Shown one piece after another: positions 42,585 through 49,971 of a stretch of DNA of 64,000 nt. Position 1 is the first letter of the stretch. Each line of letters begins with the position of its first letter. Source of the stretch: Microbacterium lacticum (GTDB lineage Bacteria; Actinomycetota; Actinomycetes; Actinomycetales; Microbacteriaceae). The notes under the pieces were generated by a model. It made no database searches. It saw only the letters and a program-made list of their open reading frames with translations, and had not been told where the DNA came from. The stretch lies in assembly GCF_006716815.1 (NCBI RefSeq), contig NZ_VFPS01000006.1:62001-126000 (forward strand). Direction: 5' to 3'. The translations under genes were made by a program, and so were the position numbers.

Positions 42585-42624
42585 GTTTCGTTCAGCGAAA
42601 CATCTACGTTTCGTTTTGCGAAAC
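42585..42624. promoter_or_regulatory. Two palindromes GTTTCG-N5-CGAAAC
   Basis: GTTTCG-TTCAG-CGAAAC (42585-42601) and GTTTCG-TTTTG-CGAAAC (42608-42624) have identical 6-bp arms and 5-bp spacers, with centres 23 bp apart. The second spans the last codons and stop of the HTH gene. The position at the 3' end, just before the terminator, is odd for an operator; a second role such as a nuclease, methylation or regulator-decoy site is possible. Confidence 0.7.
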
Positions 42625-42930
42625 ACGGATGCCGCTGAAGTACCGCGCCGCTGACCCTCGGGAAGCATGTCCGGTCAGCGCTGCGATCTGCTCCCACGTC
42701 GCTCCGTTTTCCCTCGCGGCGGCGACGCTCTCGTGCACCTCTTCGCGGATCATCTCCTGCACGGCGAGAGCGATCTCCAGCCGGAGCAGTGAACGGTTGC
42801 GCTTGCCTGAGCCGTTACCGCGACGGTTCATGTTGCCTCGGGTCTGCGCATCGAGAAGACCCCGCAACGCAAGCCGCAAATTGATGCGGTCGTCCCCGTC
42901 GAGGGTGACTCGGTAGCGCTGTTCGTCCAT
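42604..42930 (-). CDS. Small HTH protein
   Basis: The 108-aa protein starts MDEQRYRVTLDGDDR after a GTCGGGGG site, nine bases from the upstream stop. The middle is basic (NMNRRGNGSGKRNRS) and the C-terminus has a helix-turn-helix (ENGATWEQIAALTGHASRG, then SAARYF). This resembles the AGESWVAISDAAG motif of the regulator at 39534, so the two may be paralogous. The gene is last in a minus-strand unit starting at 44106. Confidence 0.65.
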   Translation of the reverse strand: MDEQRYRVTLDGDDRINLRLALRGLLDAQTRGNMNRRGNGSGKRNRSLLRLEIALAVQEMIREEVHESVAAARENGATWEQIAALTGHASRGSAARYFSGIRVSQNET

Positions 42931-42939
42931 CCCCCGACG

Positions 42940-43374
42940 CTACCGCTCCGGGTCGCGCACCCACCCGTTCTCGGACACGAACTCTTCGACCCCGTACTCG
43001 CGCCAGACCGCATCCCCACGCCCACCACCCGGGTACTTCCATCGCTCGATGGCGAGGATCGCAACGCGCTCCGGGTCGTGCGCCGCAACGGCGGGGATGC
43101 CATGCGCTGCCGGGGGTATGAACGAGACGAACTTCGCTGCCGCTACGGGCTCACCGTCGAGCGCGCAGCGTGGGATCAAGGGAACGCCGGACAGGTCGAG
43201 GGGTGGGTGCGCACGCGCCTCAGCTCGAAGCTCGGCAAGGCGTGCGGCGACAACCTCGACTGCGCGCTACTCGCCGAGGCTTTCGAGGCGGTCGCTCGCC
43301 CGCTCCATCGCACGATGCAGCGTCCGTGCACTGACACCCGGGAAGTGCGTCTCGATGCGCGCGCGGAGAATCAT
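42940..43374 (-). pseudogene. Hypothetical gene interrupted by an in-frame TAG
   Basis: An ATG at 43374 overlaps the DUF2958 stop (ATGA), the classic coupled start, and encodes MILRARIETHFPGVSARTLHR and 14 more residues before a TAG at 43267-43269. The same frame continues after the TAG with VVAARLAELRAEARAH and a 79-residue stretch (IPRCALDGEPV, AILAIERWKYPGGG) to 42940, all with GC-rich third positions. Either the gene has acquired an amber stop, or the second part restarts at the TTG ending at 43179. I favour a broken 144-codon gene. Function unknown. Confidence 0.55.
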
Positions 43375-43727
43375 CGGCGCACCTCGCCCCATCGGCGAGG
43401 AATCCACGACAGGTCACGAACGACGAGAGCGGGTGCACCTCCCGGGCGCTCGACCAGCACGCTCTCCAGCGCGATGAGATCGAAGTAGCCGAGTTCTTCT
43501 TGTCCGAGGTTCGCCCACCCGAACGCGAGCGCCTGCACGTCGTCTTCGCGGTGGTCGAGTTCCATGACGAACCACTCCCCGACACCGTGCCGGACGTGGT
43601 ATTTCGCGAACACGATCTTGTCGTCGAGCGGGGTGCTCTCTGTTGCGTAAAGCCCCGGGATCGCATCGAGGGCCGGCGGGTAGAAGTCGTGTCCACGGAG
43701 GGCGCGGTTGATCTCGGGGAACGTCAT
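43371..43727 (-). CDS. DUF2958 domain protein
   Basis: The ATG at 43727 gives 118 aa (MTFPEINRALRG). Family features are the IPGLYATE start of the core, then IVFAKYHVRHGVGEWFVMEL and a terminal tract around ELGYFDLIAL. DUF2958 proteins are common on plasmids and ICEs, and their biochemical role is unknown. The gene overlaps the next one by four bases and lies 22 bases after the previous stop, all on one strand. Confidence 0.75.
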   Translation of the reverse strand: MTFPEINRALRGHDFYPPALDAIPGLYATESTPLDDKIVFAKYHVRHGVGEWFVMELDHREDDVQALAFGWANLGQEELGYFDLIALESVLVERPGGAPALVVRDLSWIPRRWGEVRR

Positions 43728-43749
43728 GCACGCATCATGGTCGGCACGG

Positions 43750-44106
43750 TCAGAGGTGAATGCCGACACTGCGCAGGTACGACCACGCGTGCCGGGGGCG
43801 CTCGGAGAGCACGAGCGGCGGCTCAATCGGCGTCGGTGTACACCGTTCCTCCGCGAGCGGGCGCAGGTTCGGAAACGCGTCGAGAACGGGGCGTGCCTGC
43901 CGCGACAGAACGAGAAGATGCCACGCGAGGAACCGCACGCGCGGGGAGAGCACGGCAACGTCGATGCGGGAGAGCGTCGCTGTGTGGCGGTCCCGGCGGG
44001 ACGCGTCGAACCATCGGTCGAGGTGCCGGTAGGCAACGTAGAGCACGGACGGACTCTCCCCCTCCCGCTGATCGCGCGTGAGGGGCGGCATGGGGTCCGT
44101 GGTCAC
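43750..44106 (-). CDS. Hypothetical protein
   Basis: The 118-aa protein (MTTDPMPPLTRDQREGES) is soluble and Arg/Leu-rich, with RVRFLAWHLLVLSRQAR in the middle and a C-terminal RHAWSYLRSVGIHL. No family recognised. It is the first intact gene of a minus-strand unit (this gene, DUF2958, the interrupted ORF, the HTH gene) that ends at the terminator near 42550. No strong promoter was identified in the 20 bp separating it from the frameshifted gene upstream. Confidence 0.55.
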   Translation of the reverse strand: MTTDPMPPLTRDQREGESPSVLYVAYRHLDRWFDASRRDRHTATLSRIDVAVLSPRVRFLAWHLLVLSRQARPVLDAFPNLRPLAEERCTPTPIEPPLVLSERPRHAWSYLRSVGIHL

Positions 44107-44125
44107 GACGAGATCATGGTCGGAC

Positions 44126-44597
44126 TCACTCGCAGACGTACCACGTCACGACCCACTGCGAGCCGTCCCACGACTTCGTGTAGTTCGTCACGCCGCCGGG
44201 AGCGAAGATGGAGCCTCCCGTGGACGATGCGCTACCGACACGAGCGCAGTGACCGCTCTTGCCCTCCGATGCACCACCCGTAACCGTCAGGCTGGAAGGA
44301 GACGACGAGCCACCGCCGGACGAGGAGGAGCCACCGCCGGATGACGAACCGCCGCCAGAGGAGTCGCCACCGCCGGAGTACGAACCGCCACCCGAGGAGC
44401 CGCCCCCCCGAGGACGAACCTCCGCCGTTACCGCCCCCGGAGTAGCCCGAGCCGCCGCCGCCGCCGGAGTTCGCGTTCTCGGCATCTTGCTGAGCCTGCT
44501 GTGCCGCCGCGACAGCGGCGTCGTTCGCCGCCTTGACGGCGTTCGCGGTGTCCACGACCGCCTTGATGGCGGCGGCGGAGGTCGCGTCTCGGGGCAT
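44126..44597 (-). pseudogene. Gly/Ser-linker protein broken at a G7 tract
   Basis: From the ATG at 44597 the frame encodes an Ala-rich helix (AIKAVVDTANAVKAANDAAV) and a Gly/Ser linker, then turns Arg-rich at a run of seven G (plus-strand C7, 44403-44409). A second minus frame continues the linker (GGGSSGGG type) and ends with a globular piece, GGVTNYTKSWDG and QWVVTWYVCE. Removing one G fuses the two into about 156 aa. The Ala-rich helix, linker and C-terminal domain order is like the 38280 protein, but no signal peptide is seen, so the 5' end may also be lost. Confidence 0.6.
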
Positions 44598-44646
44598 CGC
44601 CCCTGCGTCAGCCTACGCGCTGGCACGCTTCCCGGAGAGGCACACA

Positions 44647-44856
44647 ATGGATGCCACACCCACCATCTACGAAGTGCTCGAATCGCACTCTCGGATCGTA
44701 CTCGCGGAACTCTCGCGCGGGGTGCAGTTCGTCAGGGAGCGCTTGGACGGCGTCTCGTGGGAGCACATCGCGCTCTCCGCACAGACGACCGTCGAGGGCG
44801 TGCGAGAGAGCGCGATCCGAGCGTTCGAGGGCGTCGAGCCCGTCCCCGCCGCATAA
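44647..44856 (+). CDS. Small HTH-like protein
   Basis: The ATG at 44647 follows CGGAGAGGC and gives 69 aa (MDATPTIYEVLESHSR). The central part, ERLDGVSWEHIALSAQTT, VEGVRESAIRAF, resembles the W-x-x-I-A helix-turn-helix of the element's other small proteins. It is divergent from the broken linker-protein gene. Probable DNA-binding; targets unknown. Confidence 0.55.
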   Translation: MDATPTIYEVLESHSRIVLAELSRGVQFVRERLDGVSWEHIALSAQTTVEGVRESAIRAFEGVEPVPAA

Positions 44857-44871
44857 ATCAGGACTCGGGGA

Positions 44872-45384
44872 TCAGATGAGTTCGCCCTCGTACTCCCCCA
44901 CGAGGTAGCGCTCCGCAAGTTCGGACACGACCGCCTTCATCCCGTTGGGCATCGCGATCTGGTGGCTGTAGACCTTCCTCGCCTCGCTCTCGGGCAGAGC
45001 CCCCGCGAAGCGGTGCATCTGCACTGCCCGCGCGATGTCCCGCGCGAAGAGCGGGTTCATGTGCGTGGGGTGTTTCTGTTCCAGCTTCGCGACGTACTCC
45101 CAGTGCGCGGCGGAAGCCTTCTCGGTACCGGCACCGTAGAGGCGTCTGAACCTTCCATCTGCCTCCTCCACCAGCGGCGAAGCCCACCGCAGTCGCGCGT
45201 CGCCGTAGGCATCGGCGAACTTCGTCAACTGCTCCTCAGTGGGGTGCGAACCCTCGTAGAACGCGATGAGTTGCTGCGCACTCCTCGGAAAGGGCGGGTA
45301 GAGGAACGTGCCGGTTTTGTTGTACTCCTCATCGCTGAGGTCCGCATCGTTCGGTCCGGGAGCACGCTCGGGGAATATCGCCAT
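44872..45384 (-). CDS. Hypothetical protein
   Basis: The 170-aa soluble protein (MAIFPERAPGPNDADLSDEE) is rich in aromatic and charged residues (FLYPPFPRSAQQLIAFYEG, FARDIARAVQMHRFAG) and ends in ERYLVGEYEGELI. It has no motif I recognise. It stands alone on the minus strand, convergent with the small HTH gene and divergent from the long gap upstream. Confidence 0.55.
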   Translation of the reverse strand: MAIFPERAPGPNDADLSDEEYNKTGTFLYPPFPRSAQQLIAFYEGSHPTEEQLTKFADAYGDARLRWASPLVEEADGRFRRLYGAGTEKASAAHWEYVAKLEQKHPTHMNPLFARDIARAVQMHRFAGALPESEARKVYSHQIAMPNGMKAVVSELAERYLVGEYEGELI

Positions 45385-45895
45385 GCCCGCACTCTAGCGA
45401 TCCGCGCCGCCCTCCGTTCGCACACCCTACGGCGGCGCTGAAGCATGCGCACTCTCCACGCAGACTCCCGGCTCCCCAAGCACTCAGAAGGAAGACACTC
45501 ACACAGAAGGACAGCACTCAGAGAGGAAGAGGGAGAAGAAAGAAGAAGGTAGGTCTCATCACACTCCCTCTGACCCTCATCCCTGCACCGACCCCCGTCC
45601 TCGAAACGCCCTCCGTACCGGCTCCGCCCCGCGCTGCTCCCCCGGTGCTGCTCCGGGCTACTGCTCCCCCTGAGCCACTCCGCTCCCCCGCCGTTGCGGT
45701 CTCGTCCCCTCGCTGCGCCGACCTCGATGCGGAGCCCTGCGGGCTCCCTCCGGCTTGCCGCTGAGTCGACCTCTGCTTGCGCTGCCGCCTGCGGCTTGAG
45801 CCCCGCGTCTCGCGCTGCCCGCGTCTCGCCCCGCGTGTCGGTTTGCGCTGCGCTCCCGTGAATGGTAATGCACTATCCGATCACATCTGCTAACA
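45385..45895. other. Gene-free, strand-biased low-complexity region (candidate cis-acting site)
   Basis: No convincing gene in about 510 bp. The left part has imperfect repeats of CACTCAGAAGGA type around 45478-45530, ending in a long polypurine run (about 45520-45560). The right part switches to CT-rich sequence with recurring TGCTCCCCC and CTGCTCC. Such asymmetric, repeat-bearing gaps on conjugative elements can be transfer (clt/oriT) or replication sites, but nothing here proves it. Confidence 0.4.
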
Positions 45896-45921
45896 TAGGG
45901 ATTACCCGTAGGGAATCCCTA
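45896..45921. promoter_or_regulatory. Operator TAGGGATT-N10-AATCCCTA
   Basis: A perfect 8-10-8 inverted repeat 20 bp upstream of the wHTH protein start. A -10-like TATACG (45929-45934) lies so close to the ATG that the transcript may be leaderless. Autoregulation by the downstream wHTH protein is inference. Confidence 0.7.
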
Positions 45922-45940
45922 ATAGAGGTATACGGAACTG

Positions 45941-47146
45941 ATGACGCCACGAAACTCGCTCGACCTCCCCGCGCTCGACGCTACGCTCGGTCCGGTGCTC
46001 ACCTCAGCGCTGCGCGCCGGTCGTCCCGCGACCGCCGTCGTGCTCGCCGTTCTCGCTCGTGCTCGCTCCGAGAACGTGCCCGCCGGACGGTGTCGCGTCT
46101 GGCTCCGGTCGCGCTGCCGGGACACTGGGGTTACGCAGATCGTCACCGAGACGGCGGCGTGGAGGACGCTGACCGCTGCCGCGAAGCGTCATGGCGCGGA
46201 ATCCCCTTTTGAGAGGCGGCGGCGGATCGCGCGCCGCGCTGTCGCTGCGTTGCTTCAGCCTCACCCTGCGGGTCACGCCGCACTCGTTGCCGTGCTCGCA
46301 CTCGGGATGATCGACGATCCCGAAGCGTGGGACTCGGCGCTCGTGAGCAAGAAGCTCGGCGTGGTTCTCGGCGTCACGCACACTGCGGTGAGTGCGCGCG
46401 TGCGGAAGCTCGTCGAGAGCGGGACGCTCACGCTGCTCAGCCGAGGTCGCGGTGTGCCCGGGCGCGTGCGGTTCGCCAAGCTGCCTGCGAGCGTGAGCAG
46501 CACACTCGAATCGAACGGGGTTGCCGTGGGTCTCGTCGATCTACTGGCGGGCGGGAGCGAAGCACCCTCCGAGTCGAACGGTAGCGCCGCCGATGCTGCT
46601 CGCGTTCTGCGCGCGGTCACCGAGCCGAGCGTGGGGTACGGCGCAATCGGCGATGCCGCATGGCAGTACGCGCTTCTCCGCGCACTCGGATCGGAGGATG
46701 CGCTCCCCCAAGGTCGTCGCACCCGCGCGCGCCGCACGCTCCGGGATGCGGGGCTCGACCCGGACGACGTGCGAGCGTTCGCGGACGCCGCACGCACCCT
46801 CAGCGAGGGAGAGCCGGCTCGTCTCCGGGACGAACGCGAAGCGGCGCGTGTGATCGAGGCTGCGGAGCGCGCTGCGTCCGCGGAGCGCTCACGCGCGCAG
46901 AAGAAGCTCGTGCACGAGCGAGTCCTCCCGGGGCTCCTCGCGCACGTCGGTGCGGTCCCGAAGACGCCGACCCGGGAATGGGTGGGCGCGATGCGCGACG
47001 CGTGCGCGGGGGTCGTCGCCGACGAGAGCAAGCGCGAGGTCGTCGCGGTGCTGCGGGGCGCGTTGCGGCAGAAGCTTTTGCGCGCGGGGTGGTCGACCGA
47101 CGAGGTCACCCGGGGAATCGCGATCATCCTCCCGAAGGCGGCATGA
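45941..47146 (+). CDS. Winged-helix DNA-binding protein, possible replication initiator or master regulator
   Basis: The 401-aa protein has an N-terminal helical part, a winged helix near residues 130-175 (LVSKKLGVVLGVTHTAVSARV then RKLVESGTLTLLSRG, given in two pieces) and a long Arg/Glu-rich helical C-terminus. MarR-like wHTH domains with extended basic tails occur in plasmid initiators and regulators. No nuclease or ATPase motif is present. A strong palindrome overlaps its promoter. It starts a plus-strand unit with a two-helix membrane protein. Function beyond DNA binding is unknown. Confidence 0.6.
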   Translation: MTPRNSLDLPALDATLGPVLTSALRAGRPATAVVLAVLARARSENVPAGRCRVWLRSRCRDTGVTQIVTETAAWRTLTAAAKRHGAESPFERRRRIARRAVAALLQPHPAGHAALVAVLALGMIDDPEAWDSALVSKKLGVVLGVTHTAVSARVRKLVESGTLTLLSRGRGVPGRVRFAKLPASVSSTLESNGVAVGLVDLLAGGSEAPSESNGSAADAARVLRAVTEPSVGYGAIGDAAWQYALLRALGSEDALPQGRRTRARRTLRDAGLDPDDVRAFADAARTLSEGEPARLRDEREAARVIEAAERAASAERSRAQKKLVHERVLPGLLAHVGAVPKTPTREWVGAMRDACAGVVADESKREVVAVLRGALRQKLLRAGWSTDEVTRGIAIILPKAA

Positions 47147-47147
47147 C

Positions 47148-47354
47148 ATGCGTACGCTCTTCACCCTCGGGTTCTTCGGACTCGTCGCGGTCGCATTCGC
47201 GTTGTACGTGCTCGCGCTGATCTCCGCCTTCGTCTTCGTCAGCCTCGGGCAGTTCCTCGTGTGGCTGACAACGGACGGCTTGCCGGTGACGGTTGGAGCC
47301 GCGGTCTTGGTGATCTCGGCGCTCATCATCACCCGCGTGCGGGCGATGCGCTGA
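47148..47354 (+). CDS. Small two-helix membrane protein
   Basis: The ATG is one base after the preceding stop and gives 68 aa (MRTLFTLGFFG). Two hydrophobic helices (VAFALYVLALISAFVFVSL and VTVGAAVLVISALIITRV) with a short loop make up nearly all of it. Such proteins on conjugative plasmids are often spread (spd) proteins. Coupling to the wHTH gene indicates one operon. Confidence 0.6.
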   Translation: MRTLFTLGFFGLVAVAFALYVLALISAFVFVSLGQFLVWLTTDGLPVTVGAAVLVISALIITRVRAMR

Positions 47355-47504
47355 GGTGTCGGAGCGCAGCGCAGGGCAGTCATCGGTGCGCGCATGACAC
47401 TGCCCACGAGAGCGCCGCACGGGCGGATCGTCGGCGCCCCTTGGATATGAGGCGGACAGCGGGTGCGTCTCCGCATCGTCGTTGCGGACCGCTAGCCTTA
47501 CGGC

Positions 47505-48011
47505 GTGACGGCAACGCCGACGAATCCCATAACCACTGAGCAGCGACTCATCGAGAACACGGCGCTCGGAATTGTCACTCTGTTCGTCATCGCCGTCGTC
47601 GTTGGTGCCGCGACACTATTCCTCCCGCTCGCCGACGACATCTCCCAAGCGGCGGGGTTCTTGTTCGACTACCACCTCGTCATGTTGCTGCTGCTCGGTA
47701 TCGACGGTGTCGCGCTGTCGCGAGCGGATCGAAATGCCGCCGAACTAGACCGCCGATTTGCGCGGGTCGCACTTCCGCTTGGCGCTATCGGCAGCTCAGC
47801 CACGCTCGCGATTCTCTTCGTCCTGCGCAGTTATGAACCTCCCGAGGAATTCGAGCACGCCCTGTGGCAGTGCGCGGTGGGCGTGTCCGCCGCCGTCCTC
47901 GTCCTCGTTCTGGCGCTCCTCATCGAGAACGTGCGGGGAGGTACCGCGAAGAAGAATGAGCCAGTCACTCAGGAGAATGCAACCCTTACCGCTGAGTCGT
48001 TGGAGTCATGA
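47505..48011 (+). CDS. Four-helix membrane protein
   Basis: The GTG at 47505 gives 168 aa with four predicted helices (ALGIVTLFVIAVVVGAATL; LVMLLLLGIDGVAL; ALPLGAIGSSATLAILFVL; VGVSAAVLVLVLALLI) and a Thr/Glu-rich tail. No family recognised. The 150-bp gap before it holds no gene that I can see. Possibly another surface or spread protein of the element. Confidence 0.55.
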   Translation: MTATPTNPITTEQRLIENTALGIVTLFVIAVVVGAATLFLPLADDISQAAGFLFDYHLVMLLLLGIDGVALSRADRNAAELDRRFARVALPLGAIGSSATLAILFVLRSYEPPEEFEHALWQCAVGVSAAVLVLVLALLIENVRGGTAKKNEPVTQENATLTAESLES

Positions 48012-48028
48012 TGCGCAGGTGCATCATC

Positions 48029-48240
48029 TCAGGACGAGGGGTGTCGGTCGCCTCGCGCCTCTAGCCAGAGCCGCAGGTCGTCATCGGACCAGACGACCGC
48101 CAGTTCCGCAACGGCTGCCGCCCGCGTCTCCTCGAAGTAGTCGACCTTCACGTCAGTAGCGCAAGAAGCTCGCCGCTCGAACGCCCACGCATCAGGAGAT
48201 CGCCGTGCAGCGAGTTCGTGTCGGGGAAGAGGACGATCAC
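48029..48240 (-). pseudogene. Possible remnant of a PIN-domain (toxin-type RNase) gene
   Basis: From a GTG at 48240 the minus strand reads MIVLFPDTNSLHGDLLMRG and ten more residues to a TGA at 48148. The N-terminal hydrophobic strand plus DTN is the start of PIN-domain ribonucleases. A second ORF begins in the overlapping GTGA and reads VDYFEETRAAAVAELAVVW to 48029. The catalytic domain is far too short to work, so if related to PIN proteins it is a fragment. The assignment rests on one short motif. Confidence 0.35.
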
Positions 48241-48469
48241 GTTGCCAGCCTAGGGATGTGCGAGCGGTCGCCCGGACAACCTATGTACCGCGCGGATGAC
48301 TCGCTCGCGCTCCTCCTCCGACACCCGCGCGTCGGGCACCAAGCCGCGCACAAGTATGACCTCGCTCGCTCAGTTTTCTGACGACTCCTTGCCATCTACC
48401 CGTCACAGTATCCACCGCAATGAGCGCGATCGATGTAGCCAGCCGCGCAGTGTGAGTACGGTGAGCGAC

Positions 48470-48649
48470 ATGAGCTTCACTCGATACGACACCGGCGACC
48501 CTGACGAATACTTCGCGGTATGTCCCGACTGCAACGGTGATGGGCAGGCTGAACTGCGCACTGGTCCCGAAGGCGATCTGGTGTGGGGCACCTGTCCGTT
48601 CTGCGATGGTCGAGGGCACGTCTCGGCAGACCCCGAGGACTTCCTTTAG
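48470..48649 (+). CDS. Small zinc-finger protein with DnaJ-type CxxCxGxG motifs
   Basis: The ATG at 48470 gives 59 aa (MSFTRYDTGDPDEY). Two cysteine pairs, CPDCNGDGQA and CPFCDGRGHV, match the repeated zinc-binding motif of DnaJ but without a J domain. It probably folds around one zinc and binds protein or nucleic acid; the partner is unknown. The preceding 48241-48469 region contains no gene I can support. Confidence 0.65.
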   Translation: MSFTRYDTGDPDEYFAVCPDCNGDGQAELRTGPEGDLVWGTCPFCDGRGHVSADPEDFL

Positions 48650-48744
48650 CCGACTCGCCCTGTGCGCCCGTGAGCGCCTGGACGGGCGCGGGGGCGGGTG
48701 CCGCCGCGTTTGATGCCACACGGAGCGCGCCGCCGGAACAAGAG

Positions 48745-48774
48745 AAGCCCCCGGCAGGTAACCGGGGGCTTCTC
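48745..48774 (+). terminator. Terminator hairpin
   Basis: GAAGCCCCCGG and CCGGGGGCTTC pair around a short CAGGTAA-type loop, followed by TCCCTGAG. It separates the zinc-finger gene from the next unit and could work on both strands. Confidence 0.75.
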
Positions 48775-48868
48775 CCTGAGCGAAGCGGACAACAACACTC
48801 AGAGCGGACATGCCTAGCCTACCATCCCTAGTGTCGATTTCTGTCGAGTTATCGACCATGATGGTCAC

Positions 48869-49423
48869 ATGACTCACGAAGACTTCGCCGACCTCCCCAC
48901 CGGCGTACGGTACGAGCAGGTGAAGATGCTGGTGCTCGCCACCGAGCGTGGCGACAGCACGTTAACGACCTCCTGGATTGCCGACCGGCTCGCTGAGATC
49001 CCTGCCTCGTACGACGAGTACCTAGCGGTCCGAGAGCGTGAGGCAACACGCGTAAGCATTCCTGAGGCGGACACAGAGCGCATGGTCGTGCAGGCTCTGC
49101 GTAGCGAGCGTCGAGCGGCGGCTGCCGCCGATGGTTGGCTCGAACGGGCTCGGGAGGACGCGGACTTCGATTGGGCAGGTGTTGCCCGCCTTGTGGATGC
49201 TGATGAGGATGTTTTGCGCCGTCGAGCAGGCGCGCCGATCAACGGAAAGCTGCCGCGGGTTAACGTGCGGGGAGGGCTCCCGATGTCGGCTGCGGCAGCC
49301 GCGCTTGGTATCTCCCGCGCCACGCTCTACCAGTGGATCGAGAAGGGCAAGGTCGATCAGGTTGTGCTCGACGGACGGAAGGTCATCGCCACTGACGCGA
49401 ACGGTAAGCCGATAGTCCGGTGA
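48869..49423 (+). CDS. HTH (MerR/excisionase-type) protein next to the iteron field, candidate Rep/regulator
   Basis: The 184-aa protein has a helical N-terminal part (residues 1-125) and a C-terminal HTH_17-like domain: GLPMSAAAAALGISRATLYQ, then WIEKGKVDQVVLDGRKV. Its stop lies only 11 bp before the first TGCAGG repeat, so it is a good candidate to bind that repeat field as an initiator or copy-control protein. It has no catalytic motif. A terminator lies 95 bp upstream, so it is a separate transcription unit. Confidence 0.6.
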   Translation: MTHEDFADLPTGVRYEQVKMLVLATERGDSTLTTSWIADRLAEIPASYDEYLAVREREATRVSIPEADTERMVVQALRSERRAAAAADGWLERAREDADFDWAGVARLVDADEDVLRRRAGAPINGKLPRVNVRGGLPMSAAAAALGISRATLYQWIEKGKVDQVVLDGRKVIATDANGKPIVR

Positions 49424-49434
49424 GCCACCGGTGA

Positions 49435-49893
49435 TGCAGGTAGTACGTGCGGGTAGTGCAGGCGATGACTGCCTGCACGCGGGTGATGCAGGTGATGCCT
49501 GTGTCGACTTCTGTACAGATGCCCGCTGGAGCGGACACGCTTGTGCAGGTGGCTACTACCTGCACTACCCGCACTACTACCCGCACATCACCTGCACGAG
49601 ATCCGCGTAATTCCGCGGGAAAATGACCTGGTGCAGGTAATGCAGGCGATGCAGGTAATAGATCTCAGCAAAATCCGCCGGAACGAAATCGCTCAGAAAC
49701 TAGTGTTTTGAGCGCCCAAATCGCCGCTTCGCACAGAGATTCGCGTGAGCCGCCCGGCGGGCAAAATCATCGCCTGCACTACCTGCATTACCTGCACCGC
49801 GCAGCAGCAGTGTTGACGGACGAGGTGCTCGGTCCCCTCGGATGAGTCCGCCGCGGAGGAGATCGAGCGCGCAGCGTCGTTGCAGCATGCAGG
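49435..49893. repeat. Iteron-like field: 14 copies of TGCAGG in both orientations
   Basis: TGCAGG occurs at 49435, 49457, 49487, 49544, 49632, 49641, 49650 and 49888, and its complement CCTGCA at 49472, 49559, 49591, 49773, 49782 and 49791 (left ends). The triplets at 49632-49655 and 49773-49796 each have an exact 9-bp period and face each other across 117 bp of comparatively AT-rich sequence. No gene is supported in 49424-49971. The layout suggests an origin with iterons beside an unwinding region, upstream of the primase-helicase and polymerase genes. Confidence 0.7.
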
Positions 49894-49913
49894 CATCCGC
49901 AACTCTTCTGGTG

Positions 49914-49919
49914 TATACT
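49914..49919 (+). promoter_or_regulatory. -10-like TATACT upstream of the replication genes
   Basis: TATACT lies 53 bp before the ATG at 49972. No good -35 is found at the standard distance. This is one of the few AT-rich promoter-like sites in the gap and would drive the fragment interrupted by the IS. Confidence 0.4.
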
Positions 49920-49971
49920 ATTGTCAAGTAACAAGACGTAGCGGACACTACGGACGAACGGACACGGCGAC

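Noticed and set aside
48281..48877. 198-codon minus-strand ORF over the zinc-finger gene
   Set aside because: It crosses a strong terminator hairpin and the real CxxC gene, and its sequence is Arg/Ala-rich shadow.
49435..49800. CRISPR-like array
   Set aside because: The repeat is only 6-9 bp, occurs in both orientations with irregular spacing, and no cas genes are nearby. An iteron field fits better.
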